Shown: in pieces, positions 1 to 5,500 of the stretch
Position numbering within the stretch: position 1 is the first letter of the stretch
Layout of the letters: each line of letters starts with the position of its first letter
Source: an archaeon
GTDB lineage: Archaea; Hydrothermarchaeota; Hydrothermarchaeia; JALTZZ01; JALUTC01
DNA: 7,988 bases
Direction: 5' to 3'
NCBI GenBank assembly: GCA_027051265.1
Contig: JALTZH010000252.1
Span: 1 to 7,988, forward strand
Notes under the pieces: generated by a model
Told to the model about the DNA's origin: nothing
The model's database searches: none
Seen by the model: the letters and a program-made list of their open reading frames with translations, nothing else
Position numbers and translations under genes: made by a program

Positions 1-12
1 GCTTAATAACAT
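1..12 (-). CDS. Possible start of a leftward gene running off the left edge (four codons visible)
   Basis: Read on the minus strand, an ATG at 12-10 is followed by three sense codons (Met-Leu-Leu-Ser) before the window ends. A Shine-Dalgarno-like GGTGAT (complement of 16-21) lies just upstream. A TATA-like element on the same strand (complement of 57-67, TTTTTATAATG) would start a leader of roughly 24 bases that includes this site. Nothing can be said about the product. Four open codons prove little, so this rests on the signal arrangement alone. Confidence 0.3.
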
Positions 13-65
13 GTAATCACCCACCAAATCCTATAACAAAAATATAATATCATGCACATTATAAA

Positions 66-110
66 AACCCTCGCACAATGCTCCGTCACGGAATATTTTT
101 CTTTTCTTAA
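66..110. other. GC-rich island with a small hairpin and T-rich tail in the AT-rich spacer 13-205
   Basis: Positions 68-91 have 16 G/C bases out of 24, while the flanks are almost pure A/T. Within it, TCCG (82-85) pairs with CGGA (89-92) around a 3-base loop, and a T-rich run (95-110) follows on the plus strand. This resembles a small intrinsic-terminator-like hairpin or a piece of a structured RNA, but a 4-bp stem is weak. In AT-rich archaeal genomes, GC islands outside genes often mark non-coding RNA; that is general knowledge, not proof here. The rest of 13-205 holds only promoter-like A/T sequence. Confidence 0.25.
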
Positions 111-174
111 TAAAATTAAATATTTTGAAAAATATTTACTGAATTTAAAATATATCTAAAAATTCTTAATGAAA

Positions 175-189
175 ATGAATTTTAAATTA
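175..189 (+). promoter_or_regulatory. TATA-like promoter element of the TPR membrane protein gene
   Basis: The A/T stretch TGAATTTTAAATTAT is centred about 25 bases before the ATG at 206, and no Shine-Dalgarno sequence separates the two. This spacing fits an archaeal TATA box driving a leaderless transcript that starts at or next to the ATG. The surroundings are so AT-rich that the exact box is uncertain. Confidence 0.45.
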
Positions 190-205
190 TTTATTAATTT
201 TCTTT

Positions 206-1180
206 ATGAAAAAGTATTTAGCATTATTCATAACGGTTTCGATTATAATACTCGTATTAATTTACATGTATTTTGGTGTAAAAGGTATTGTTAGATTAGT
301 TTTAGGAGCAATTTTTGTTTCGTTAGCAGCAGCATCTACGTTTTTTTTAGCTATCTCAATTTATGCCAGAAACCTAAAATATTCCTTACTCTCTCTCTAT
401 TATCTAATTTTAACAATATTACCTATCTATTCGTTAATAACATGGTCCCTCTTTATACAGCTGTTATTAATCCCTGTTATTATTCTAACAGTAACCACCT
501 TACTAATATATTTAAAACTATCAGAACCAGAATTTGGCATACTTGAGAGATTTTACTCTCCAGAAAAATTAGAGAAAAAGGGAAAACTCTACCTTGCTGC
601 AAGAAAATATGAAGAAAAGAAAAATTATCAAAAAGCTGCAGAACTATACATGAAATCAGGACATATTGAATCCGCTGCATATGTTTATGAAGAAGCAGGA
701 GATTATGAGAAGGCAGCAGAATTGTTTGAAAAAATATACATGAAAGAAAAAGACGACTATTATATAAGGAGAGCAGCAGAATTATACGAAAAAGCCAAAC
801 GGTATGAAAAAGCTGCTTCCTGTTATGAAAAACTGGGTAATGAGGAAGGATATTTTCTTGAAGATGCTGCTAAACTTTATGAAAAAGCTGGACTATATGA
901 GAAGGCTAAAGAGTTATGGAGAAAAGTTGCAGAATATTATTTAAAGGAAGCAAAAGAAGAACCTGTTTTTTATGAGGATGTTGCAATTGCCTATGAAAAA
1001 ATCGGTGAAAAAGAGAAAGCCATAGAATATTATAAGAAGTTTGCCGAATATTGTATAAAGGAGGCAAAAAACGATCCAAACTGGTTAAAATATGCTAAAG
1101 AGGTTTATGAAAAATTAGGTATGAAAGAAAAACTTGAAGAACTTAAAAGAATTGAAGCAGAAATAAAAGGAACTTCTTAA
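206..1180 (+). CDS. Membrane-anchored TPR-repeat protein of unknown function
   Basis: This 324-residue protein has two parts. Residues 4-104 form about four hydrophobic helices (roughly 4-22, 31-52, 58-80 and 82-104). From about residue 118 to the end it is soluble, charged and rich in Lys, Glu, Ala and Tyr. It carries about six helix-turn-helix repeats of TPR type, starting near residues 131, 157, 190, 221, 259 and 297. Each has a core like A-x-x-Y-E-K-x-x-x-Y-E-K-A. Four helices with a Lys-rich N terminus suggest that both ends are cytoplasmic, placing the TPR array inside the cell as a protein-binding scaffold. No catalytic motif is visible. The ATG start has no Shine-Dalgarno site but has a TATA-like element at leaderless spacing. 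The gene ends 2 bases before the stop of a convergent gene whose product also looks TPR-like. The repeats are clear; the cellular role is unknown. Confidence 0.85.
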   Translation: MKKYLALFITVSIIILVLIYMYFGVKGIVRLVLGAIFVSLAAASTFFLAISIYARNLKYSLLSLYYLILTILPIYSLITWSLFIQLLLIPVIILTVTTLLIYLKLSEPEFGILERFYSPEKLEKKGKLYLAARKYEEKKNYQKAAELYMKSGHIESAAYVYEEAGDYEKAAELFEKIYMKEKDDYYIRRAAELYEKAKRYEKAASCYEKLGNEEGYFLEDAAKLYEKAGLYEKAKELWRKVAEYYLKEAKEEPVFYEDVAIAYEKIGEKEKAIEYYKKFAEYCIKEAKNDPNWLKYAKEVYEKLGMKEKLEELKRIEAEIKGTS

Positions 1181-1182
1181 AC

Positions 1183-2049
1183 TTAACATTTTTTCAACAA
1201 CTTTTTTATAGTTCTTTCTAAAATATGATATTTCATTTCGTTGATCTTTAAATTTACGTTATACTCCTCTGAAATGTTGTACTTTTCTTTGAGTAAGGAA
1301 ATCACAGGATCTTCTATAGGATTTTTTCTTTCCTTTAATATTTCTACCTTTTTTAGCAAGAATTTCAACATTCTTTTGTTTTTCCAATTTTTACACAAAC
1401 CAATTATTATACCACAAAACATTTGATCATTTATAATATTATTTAACATATAAAATTTAAAGTACTCGTTTAATTTTATACTTTTTCTAATCTTTCTGGA
1501 TTCGGAGATGTTAAAGTTCTTAAAGATTCTTGCATATTTTAGGCATTTTCTGAAATTTCCTTTCAATAAGTAATATATAACGAGATATTCCGAATATATG
1601 TATAAATCTTCTTTGGTTTTTATCAAGACTTTTAATAATCTCCCTGCTCTTCTTAGGTTTCCTCCATAAATATAACATCTAATAGCTTCTTCTATGTATG
1701 ATTTGGATATATCCTCTCCGGAGATTATCATTTCCTCATCAACCCCTAGTTCCTTAAATATATCTCTCAAAACTCTTGATGTCAATTCGAGTTCTAAATC
1801 TTCTACAATACCTCTCATATCTCTAGAAAATATTTCGTAATAGAATCCTGCTTTATTTAAAAGAATTTTTGATTCTCTTAGATAACCTAATTCTAACAAA
1901 TAACTCGCCATCGTTAATAGTATTAACACTGCATCTTCTGGAGATTTTTTGGAATATCTTTCAACTTTTCTTATAAAGACCTTAAGATTTCTCTCTCTTA
2001 ATTTTTTGTTGTTTATTTCTCTAAGAAACTTATCAATGAATTTAAACAT
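1183..2049 (-). CDS. Hypothetical helical protein with degenerate TPR-like repeats
   Basis: I do not recognise a specific family for this 288-residue protein. It is basic, almost wholly alpha-helical in composition, and has no signal peptide or clear membrane span. Helix pairs with a TPR-like pattern (small residues, then Gly-Tyr or Gly-Asn at the turn, then Ala/Cys) appear around residues 44-74, 118-142 and 155-179. In the last two, the turn reads GGNLRRA and KGNFRKC. A Lys/Arg-rich tail ends in Lys-Lys-Cys. The start ATG has a TATA-like TTTAAAT about 26 bases upstream and no Shine-Dalgarno site, so a leaderless transcript is likely. The gene converges on the membrane TPR protein with 2 bases between stops, so each messenger probably runs into the other gene as antisense. 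A solenoid that binds a partner protein is an inference. That the frame is coding is well supported by its length, start signals and amino-acid makeup. Confidence 0.75.
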   Translation of the reverse strand: MFKFIDKFLREINNKKLRERNLKVFIRKVERYSKKSPEDAVLILLTMASYLLELGYLRESKILLNKAGFYYEIFSRDMRGIVEDLELELTSRVLRDIFKELGVDEEMIISGEDISKSYIEEAIRCYIYGGNLRRAGRLLKVLIKTKEDLYIYSEYLVIYYLLKGNFRKCLKYARIFKNFNISESRKIRKSIKLNEYFKFYMLNNIINDQMFCGIIIGLCKNWKNKRMLKFLLKKVEILKERKNPIEDPVISLLKEKYNISEEYNVNLKINEMKYHILERTIKKLLKKC

Positions 2050-2065
2050 AAATTATAAGTTTGAT

Positions 2066-2081
2066 GTTTTATTTAAATATC
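2066..2081 (-). promoter_or_regulatory. TATA-like promoter of the leftward hypothetical gene
   Basis: The minus strand reads GATATTTAAATAAAAC here. The TTTAAAT core is centred about 26 bases upstream of the ATG at 2049, the usual distance from an archaeal TATA box to the transcription start. The messenger would thus begin at about the start codon. No ribosome binding site is present, which agrees with this. Confidence 0.5.
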
Positions 2082-2150
2082 TTACATCTCTATAATATTA
2101 CAGGTGTAGCTTAAATTTTACGACAAAAATATATAAAATCATCAAAAAAT

Positions 2151-2200
2151 AAAAACCAGAAATTATTCTCTACCTTGAAAGTGAGGTTTTTGTTATTTAA
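2151..2200 (+). other. Weak hairpin with T-rich tail in the 2050-2268 spacer
   Basis: AAAAACC (2151-2157) can pair with GGTTTTT (2185-2191). Alternatively ACCTT (2172-2176) pairs with GAGGT (2183-2187, one G-T wobble) around a 6-base loop. The two pairings share bases 2185-2187, so they exclude each other. A T-rich tract (2187-2204) follows. A TATA-like AAAATATATAAAATC lies at 2126-2140, about 25 bases upstream of where a short transcript would begin. This could be a tiny RNA, a terminator or attenuator ahead of gatC, or chance in A/T-rich sequence. The rest of the spacer, outside the flanking promoters, shows nothing. Confidence 0.2.
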
Positions 2201-2208
2201 TTTTATAA

Positions 2209-2222
2209 TCTTATAAAATTAA
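2209..2222 (+). promoter_or_regulatory. TATA-like promoter of the gatC-hps operon
   Basis: TCTTATAAAATTAA is centred about 53 bases upstream of the gatC ATG at 2269. With the usual archaeal spacing, transcription would start near 2241, giving a leader of about 28 bases that includes the Shine-Dalgarno site. A second TATA-like stretch at 2200-2208 could serve instead. Confidence 0.4.
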
Positions 2223-2255
2223 TGATAATATTTAGGAATTGAAAGATAGTTCTCT

Positions 2256-2261
2256 GAGGTG
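2256..2261 (+). promoter_or_regulatory. Shine-Dalgarno site that fixes the gatC start
   Basis: GAGGTG ends 7 bases before the ATG at 2269. An in-frame TTG at 2239 would add 10 residues but has no ribosome binding site and would put this sequence inside the gene. The ATG at 2269 is therefore the better start. Confidence 0.7.
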
Positions 2262-2268
2262 CATTCAC

Positions 2269-2502
2269 ATGACTAAAAGAATAGAAGAAATTGAAAAAGA
2301 AGCTAAGAAAGTTTTGGAAGAATTATCCAAAATGCTTGAAGAAATAAATCTAGAAGAACAATTCTATATAATTGAAAAGGAAAATCTTCGAGAAGATAAC
2401 AAGCCAATTAAAGAGAAGGATTTTAGAAAGTTTTTTCTGAAGAACGCTCCTAAAACTGAAGATGGATATATAGTCGCTGAAGCTGCGACGTGGGTCGAAT
2501 GA
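2269..2502 (+). CDS. gatC: Archaeal-type GatC, small subunit of Asp-tRNA(Asn)/Glu-tRNA(Gln) amidotransferase
   Basis: This 77-residue protein opens with a Lys/Glu-rich amphipathic helix (about 1-26), followed by NLRED (39-43). It closes with a conserved-looking tail, FRKFFLKNAPK (52-62) then DGYIVAEAATWVE (65-77). I recognise this layout from the small archaeal proteins annotated as GatC. In the GatCAB complex, GatC holds GatA and GatB together so that misacylated Asp-tRNA(Asn), or Glu-tRNA(Gln), is amidated. gatA and gatB are not in this window, which is not unusual in archaea. The start is chosen for its Shine-Dalgarno site. The stop TGA overlaps the ATG of the next gene (ATGA), so the two are probably translated in a coupled way from one messenger. 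The family call is by remembered motif and is less certain than the reading frame. Confidence 0.7.
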   Translation: MTKRIEEIEKEAKKVLEELSKMLEEINLEEQFYIIEKENLREDNKPIKEKDFRKFFLKNAPKTEDGYIVAEAATWVE

Positions 2503-3749
2503 AGATCCTACAAATAGCACTTGATCTCCTTTCAATAGAGGATGCGATTGTAATAGCTAAGAAAGCTTATATTTCGAAGAATATTTGGCTTGAAGTTGGA
2601 ACTCCTTTGATAAAAACACATGGTGTTCTTGCCATAAAACGGTTAAGAGAAAAATTTCCAAACGCAACTATAGTTGCTGATATGAAAACAATGGATACCG
2701 GAGATTTAGAAGTAGAACTCGCCGTAAGAAATGGAGCAAATATCGTATCAATAATGGGAGTAGCAAGTATAGAAACGATAAAACGTGCAACAAATAGAGC
2801 AAAAGAACTTGGTGCAAAAATAATGGTTGACTTAATGGAAATAAAAGATTTGAAAAATAAAATTCAAGAACTGAGAGATATCGATATAGATTATTTTTTG
2901 ATACATATGCCAATTGATGTACAGAAAGCTAAAAGAGAAACTGTTAAAGCTTTCCTTAATAACATTAAAGAATTAAGAGAAATCTTGGATAAACCACTCG
3001 CTATAGCTGGAGGAATAAATTTAGATAGTATTAAGATATTGAAAGATTATGCTGATATATTTATTGTTGGCTCGGCAATAACTAAAGCATACGATATAGA
3101 AAGAACAGTCAAATCCTTCTTAAAAATTTTAGGACATGAGGTAGAGATTGAAAAAATTGATATAGATTTACTTGAGGAATTTGAAAAATACTCTACTTGT
3201 AACATAAGCGATGCAATGAAAAAGTATAATACCGTAGGAAAGTTAAGATGTTTAAATCCAAGAAGAGTCGCAGGATATGCTGTAACCGTTAAACTCTTCC
3301 AATCCGATTGGTCTAAAGTATTTAGAGCAATTGAAGTTGCGGATAACAAAAGTATCCTCGTAATTCAATCCGATACTGATTATGCGGTGTTTGGAGAGTT
3401 AGCGACGTTGAATTGCATAAAAAAAGGAATAAGAGCTGTGATTGTTTATGGATCAATAAGAGATGTTGAAGAGATAAAAGCTATGAAATTTCCAGTATGG
3501 TATAAGAATATTAATCCTGCAGCAGGTGATGCAAGAGGAAAAGGGGAGATTAACGTTGAGATTTGTATAGATAATACGATAGTGAGACCGGGAGATATAA
3601 TAGTAGCAGATGAAAACGGTGTTGTAATTATTCCAAAGAATAAGGCTTACGAAGTATTGGAAAAAACAAAACTGATTAAAGAAAAGGAAGAATATTATAA
3701 GAAAGAGATATTAAAAGGTAAGAATTTATCGGAAATATTTGCTCTTTGA
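2499..3749 (+). CDS. hps: Bifunctional 3-hexulose-6-phosphate synthase / RraA-like fusion protein
   Basis: This 416-residue protein joins two domains. Residues 1-212 are a TIM-barrel of the OMP-decarboxylase superfamily typical of HPS: ALD at 7-9, WLEVGTP at 30-36, the D-x-K-x-x-D motif at 61-66, HMPID at 136-140, AGGI at 170-173 and VGSAI at 190-194. HPS interconverts D-arabino-3-hexulose 6-phosphate with ribulose 5-phosphate plus formaldehyde. In archaea it commonly runs toward ribulose 5-phosphate to supply pentoses. Residues about 222-412 are an RraA / HMG-aldolase-like domain: NISDAM at 235-240, FGEL at 298-301, GSIRD at 318-322 with the Arg-Asp pair of this family, and DENGVVIIP at 371-379. 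The activity of this second domain in such fusions is not known to me. The ATG at 2499 overlaps the gatC stop; an in-frame GTG at 2490 is less likely. No phosphohexuloisomerase gene is in the window. HMPID differs from the H-x-G-x-D I expect in HPS. Confidence 0.88.
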   Translation: MKILQIALDLLSIEDAIVIAKKAYISKNIWLEVGTPLIKTHGVLAIKRLREKFPNATIVADMKTMDTGDLEVELAVRNGANIVSIMGVASIETIKRATNRAKELGAKIMVDLMEIKDLKNKIQELRDIDIDYFLIHMPIDVQKAKRETVKAFLNNIKELREILDKPLAIAGGINLDSIKILKDYADIFIVGSAITKAYDIERTVKSFLKILGHEVEIEKIDIDLLEEFEKYSTCNISDAMKKYNTVGKLRCLNPRRVAGYAVTVKLFQSDWSKVFRAIEVADNKSILVIQSDTDYAVFGELATLNCIKKGIRAVIVYGSIRDVEEIKAMKFPVWYKNINPAAGDARGKGEINVEICIDNTIVRPGDIIVADENGVVIIPKNKAYEVLEKTKLIKEKEEYYKKEILKGKNLSEIFAL

Positions 3750-3756
3750 ATTATTC
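3708..3756 (+). repeat. Direct repeat copy 1, spanning the end of hps
   Basis: This copy covers the last codons of hps, its TGA stop and 7 bases beyond. It has two blocks that recur downstream: 3708-3722 (matched at 3868-3882, 14 of 15 identical) and 3737-3756 (matched at 3883-3902, 19 of 20 identical). The 14 bases between the blocks here (3723-3736) are missing from copy 2. Confidence 0.75.
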
Positions 3757-3867
3757 CTTTCAACACTACAAGTATAGTTTAAAACCTATATCATTCTTAA
3801 CCCTATGGATCAGGAACTCATGAAATATATATAAAAGATATATAGGAGAAAAAGTGTAAACAATTAA

Positions 3868-3902
3868 ATATTAAAAGTTAAGATTTGCTCTTTGAACTAT
3901 TC
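3868..3902 (+). repeat. Direct repeat copy 2, ending in the stop codon of lplB
   Basis: This 35-base stretch matches the two blocks of copy 1 with 33 identical bases, joined without the 14 intervening bases. Its right end supplies the last Glu codon and the TAG stop of lplB on the minus strand. The match includes the G/C-containing core TTTGCTCTTTGAA, so it is not explained by A/T richness alone. It looks like a decayed partial tandem duplication of the junction between two convergent genes. Confidence 0.75.
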
Positions 3903-4160
3903 TGAAACGGCTTTCTTTATAGCGCTATAGATATCATCAGGTGTTATCGATGCTTCAATGTTATTCTTTGTATAGAATTCTTTTATAACGTTTAAACTTT
4001 CGTTTATATTTTTCCCTTTTAGTTCTTTCTCTAACTCTTCCAGTTTTTCTTCTGGAAAGAAGAAGAAATCTCCTGAAATCATTATATTTTTTATTACGTT
4101 ATTTTCCAACTCTAAATCTATTCTTAATAGTCCACCTTCAACTTTCATTATAACCTCCAT
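3897..4160 (-). CDS. lplB: Lipoate-protein ligase small subunit (LplB, C-terminal accessory domain of LplA)
   Basis: This 87-residue protein matches the C-terminal domain that is fused to the catalytic domain in E. coli LplA but is a separate protein in some archaea, such as Thermoplasma acidophilum. The visible signature is KVEGGLLRIDLEL (6-18) followed by ISGDFFFFPEE (28-38). A helical tail with PDDIYSAI (74-81) comes after. LplB is needed with LplA for lipoate adenylation in the two-part enzyme. It follows lplA directly. I chose the ATG at 4160 because AGAGGTG (complement of 4167-4173) lies 6 bases upstream, spanning the lplA stop. Alternatives are GTG at 4169, overlapping that stop, and ATG at 4148, which has its own GGAGGT. 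Its stop codon lies in a repeat shared with the end of hps. Confidence 0.85.
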   Translation of the reverse strand: MEVIMKVEGGLLRIDLELENNVIKNIMISGDFFFFPEEKLEELEKELKGKNINESLNVIKEFYTKNNIEASITPDDIYSAIKKAVSE

Positions 4161-4165
4161 TTTAT

Positions 4166-4930
4166 TCACCTCTTGTATATAAAGTTTGGATCCATATATT
4201 TCTCAACATATTTTTCAGCAAGTTTCATTTCCTCGGATAATAATTTTCCTTCTACTAGTTTTGCATCGAGAGCATATTCAAAACCTTCGATGAGATAGCG
4301 TTTGGCTTCTTCTTTTTCAACCTCTCTACCAAGTTCTCTTTTAACCGTTGTAACTCTTTCTATCAGTATCTTTTTTACTGTATCGGCAAGTATTCCCTTA
4401 TCAGCAACTTTCTGAACAGGAATTTTTAAAACTCTAGATGATATATCGTAATCAAAATCGAGTAGAAAAGTACCGTGAACAATTTTTGCATCATGTTTAT
4501 TTGTTTGGCTATTCCCTGATATTTTTCTCCCGTTAACGATAACGTCGTTCTTTCCTGTATAAGTTGCTTTAAGTCCAAATTTTTCCAACGCATATATTAA
4601 CGCTTCTAAAGCTTTTTTGAACGCTGCAAGATAATTTGTTGGTAAAATCTCGTCTTTATTTTTTGTTATAACGGAATAGTATAGTTCTCTTTCATCAAAA
4701 TATGCAGCACCCCCACCACATGGTCTTCTTGAAATCATAACGTTAAGCTTGTTACATTCTTCAACGTTTAACTCTTTATGAACGCTTTGAAAGTATCCAA
4801 TACTAGCGGTTCTTGGGGATGCTATCCATAACATCACCGTTGGTATCCCTTTATATGCGATTGCTTCTTCTATGGCATGAAGCATTGGAAGATTTATATA
4901 TCCGAGATCGATGTATCTTATTACCTTCAT
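4166..4930 (-). CDS. lplA: Lipoate-protein ligase A, catalytic subunit
   Basis: This 254-residue protein is the catalytic half of a two-part lipoate-protein ligase. It activates lipoate with ATP and transfers it to a lysine of lipoyl-domain proteins such as glycine cleavage H protein or 2-oxoacid dehydrogenase E2. The biotin/lipoate-ligase fold motifs are in order: RRPCGGGAAYFDE (68-80) for the glycine-rich lipoyl-AMP loop, GKNDVIVNGRKISG (126-139) with Lys136 as the conserved lysine, and HGTFLLDFD (152-160). The length fits a LplA lacking its C-terminal domain, which the next gene supplies. No octanoyltransferase (lipB) or lipoyl synthase (lipA) gene is in the window, so salvage of free lipoate is plausible. 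The ATG has no Shine-Dalgarno site, but a TATA-like element lies about 30 bases upstream, suggesting a leaderless lplA-lplB messenger separate from cgi121. Confidence 0.92.
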   Translation of the reverse strand: MKVIRYIDLGYINLPMLHAIEEAIAYKGIPTVMLWIASPRTASIGYFQSVHKELNVEECNKLNVMISRRPCGGGAAYFDERELYYSVITKNKDEILPTNYLAAFKKALEALIYALEKFGLKATYTGKNDVIVNGRKISGNSQTNKHDAKIVHGTFLLDFDYDISSRVLKIPVQKVADKGILADTVKKILIERVTTVKRELGREVEKEEAKRYLIEGFEYALDAKLVEGKLLSEEMKLAEKYVEKYMDPNFIYKR

Positions 4931-4953
4931 AAAATTAGATTTTTTGGATAATG

Positions 4954-4966
4954 AATTTAAATTTTT
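4954..4966 (-). promoter_or_regulatory. TATA-like promoter of lplA-lplB in the 38-base gap after cgi121
   Basis: The minus strand reads AAAAATTTAAATT here, centred about 30 bases before the lplA ATG at 4930. With no ribosome binding site in the gap, this fits a leaderless start. lplA can then be transcribed on its own even though cgi121 lies upstream in the same direction. Confidence 0.45.
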
Positions 4967-4968
4967 TA

Positions 4969-5454
4969 TTAATCCAAATTTAATAGTGCTATTTTTTCTA
5001 TTATTAATCTTTTTAATATTTCAACTTTTTCTTTGAAATCTTTTGGTTTGTAAATTTCAATCTCTCTATCTGATATATCAAACGTTTTCTTTAAGATATT
5101 GAACTTGTTCTCATCAATCTTCAGAATATCACCCAATTCTCTACATGAATACTTTTTTTTAAATTCTTCTAATCTATTTTTATTCGTAGAAATTACTACA
5201 ACATCCTGAACATTACTTTTTAATCCGAATTTTTCAATAGCATATTTTATTTGTCGTTGTCCTGATAATCTAACAAGAACTTCAACCAATATATCTCTAG
5301 CGATGTTTTTTCCTCGCTTAAATGCTTTAATTGCTTGTGCTATTGCATGTTCAACATGTTCCTTTTCAGCAACTAATCTTGCATCAACAATCTGAATACC
5401 ATTTTCAAACGAAATTCTCTTGTTACATCTAAGTGGTTTGTAGTATAATTGCAT
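4969..5454 (-). CDS. cgi121: KEOPS complex subunit Cgi121
   Basis: This 161-residue protein belongs to the Cgi121/TPRKB family, a subunit of KEOPS (with Kae1, Bud32 and Pcc1). KEOPS makes the t6A modification at position 37 of ANN-decoding tRNAs. Cgi121 binds Bud32 and helps recruit tRNA through its 3' end. The family core lies at residues 20-78: IQIVDARLVA, then the helix EHVEHAIAQAIKAFKRG, then NIARDILVEVLVRLSGQRQI and AIEKFGL. DVVVIST (84-90) and a C-terminal helical region follow. The length is normal for the archaeal family. An in-frame TTG at 5466 would add four residues; I prefer the ATG at 5454. No other KEOPS gene is nearby, as is common in archaea. It is divergent from the glycosyltransferase gene and lies 38 bases upstream of lplA in the same direction, with no functional link to either. 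Confidence 0.88.
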   Translation of the reverse strand: MQLYYKPLRCNKRISFENGIQIVDARLVAEKEHVEHAIAQAIKAFKRGKNIARDILVEVLVRLSGQRQIKYAIEKFGLKSNVQDVVVISTNKNRLEEFKKKYSCRELGDILKIDENKFNILKKTFDISDREIEIYKPKDFKEKVEILKRLIIEKIALLNLD

Positions 5455-5464
5455 AAATAATATC

Positions 5465-5477
5465 AAAATTTATAACC
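5465..5477 (+). promoter_or_regulatory. TATA-like promoter of the glycosyltransferase gene in the divergent gap 5455-5500
   Basis: AAAATTTATAACC contains TTTATAA, centred about 29 bases before the ATG at 5501. No Shine-Dalgarno site is present, so a leaderless messenger is likely. The same 46-base gap must also hold the leftward promoter of cgi121. The best candidate for that is the A/T stretch at 5484-5493, but its spacing to the ATG at 5454 (about 35 bases) is less convincing. Confidence 0.45.
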
Positions 5478-5500
5478 TTTCATCAATTTAATTCGTTAAT

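Noticed and set aside
480-680. Open frame antisense to the TPR membrane protein gene
   Set aside because: It is a shadow of a strongly repetitive coding region, with no start signals and low-complexity hydrophobic content.
2222-2260. C/D-box-like pieces (ATGATAA then CTGA) upstream of gatC
   Set aside because: The C box is imperfect, no D'/C' pair is present, and the CTGA overlaps the gatC Shine-Dalgarno site.
3047-3349. 100-codon frame antisense to the hps gene
   Set aside because: It lies wholly inside a well-supported gene, has no upstream signals and resembles no family I know.
3760-3830. C/D-box-like pieces on the minus strand (CTGA, ATGATAT)
   Set aside because: The boxes are incomplete and badly spaced; one of them is better explained as a remnant of the lplB end.
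3805-3834. Nine-codon reading frame (Met-Asp-Gln-Glu...) in the hps-lplB spacer
   Set aside because: It is too short, has no ribosome binding site, and lies in sequence better explained as decayed duplication.
3843-3859. AGGAG followed by GTG-TAA, a start-stop pair with a good ribosome site, after a TATA-like A/T run
   Set aside because: It could be a minimal regulatory start-stop, but no gene follows on the plus strand, so there is nothing to regulate.
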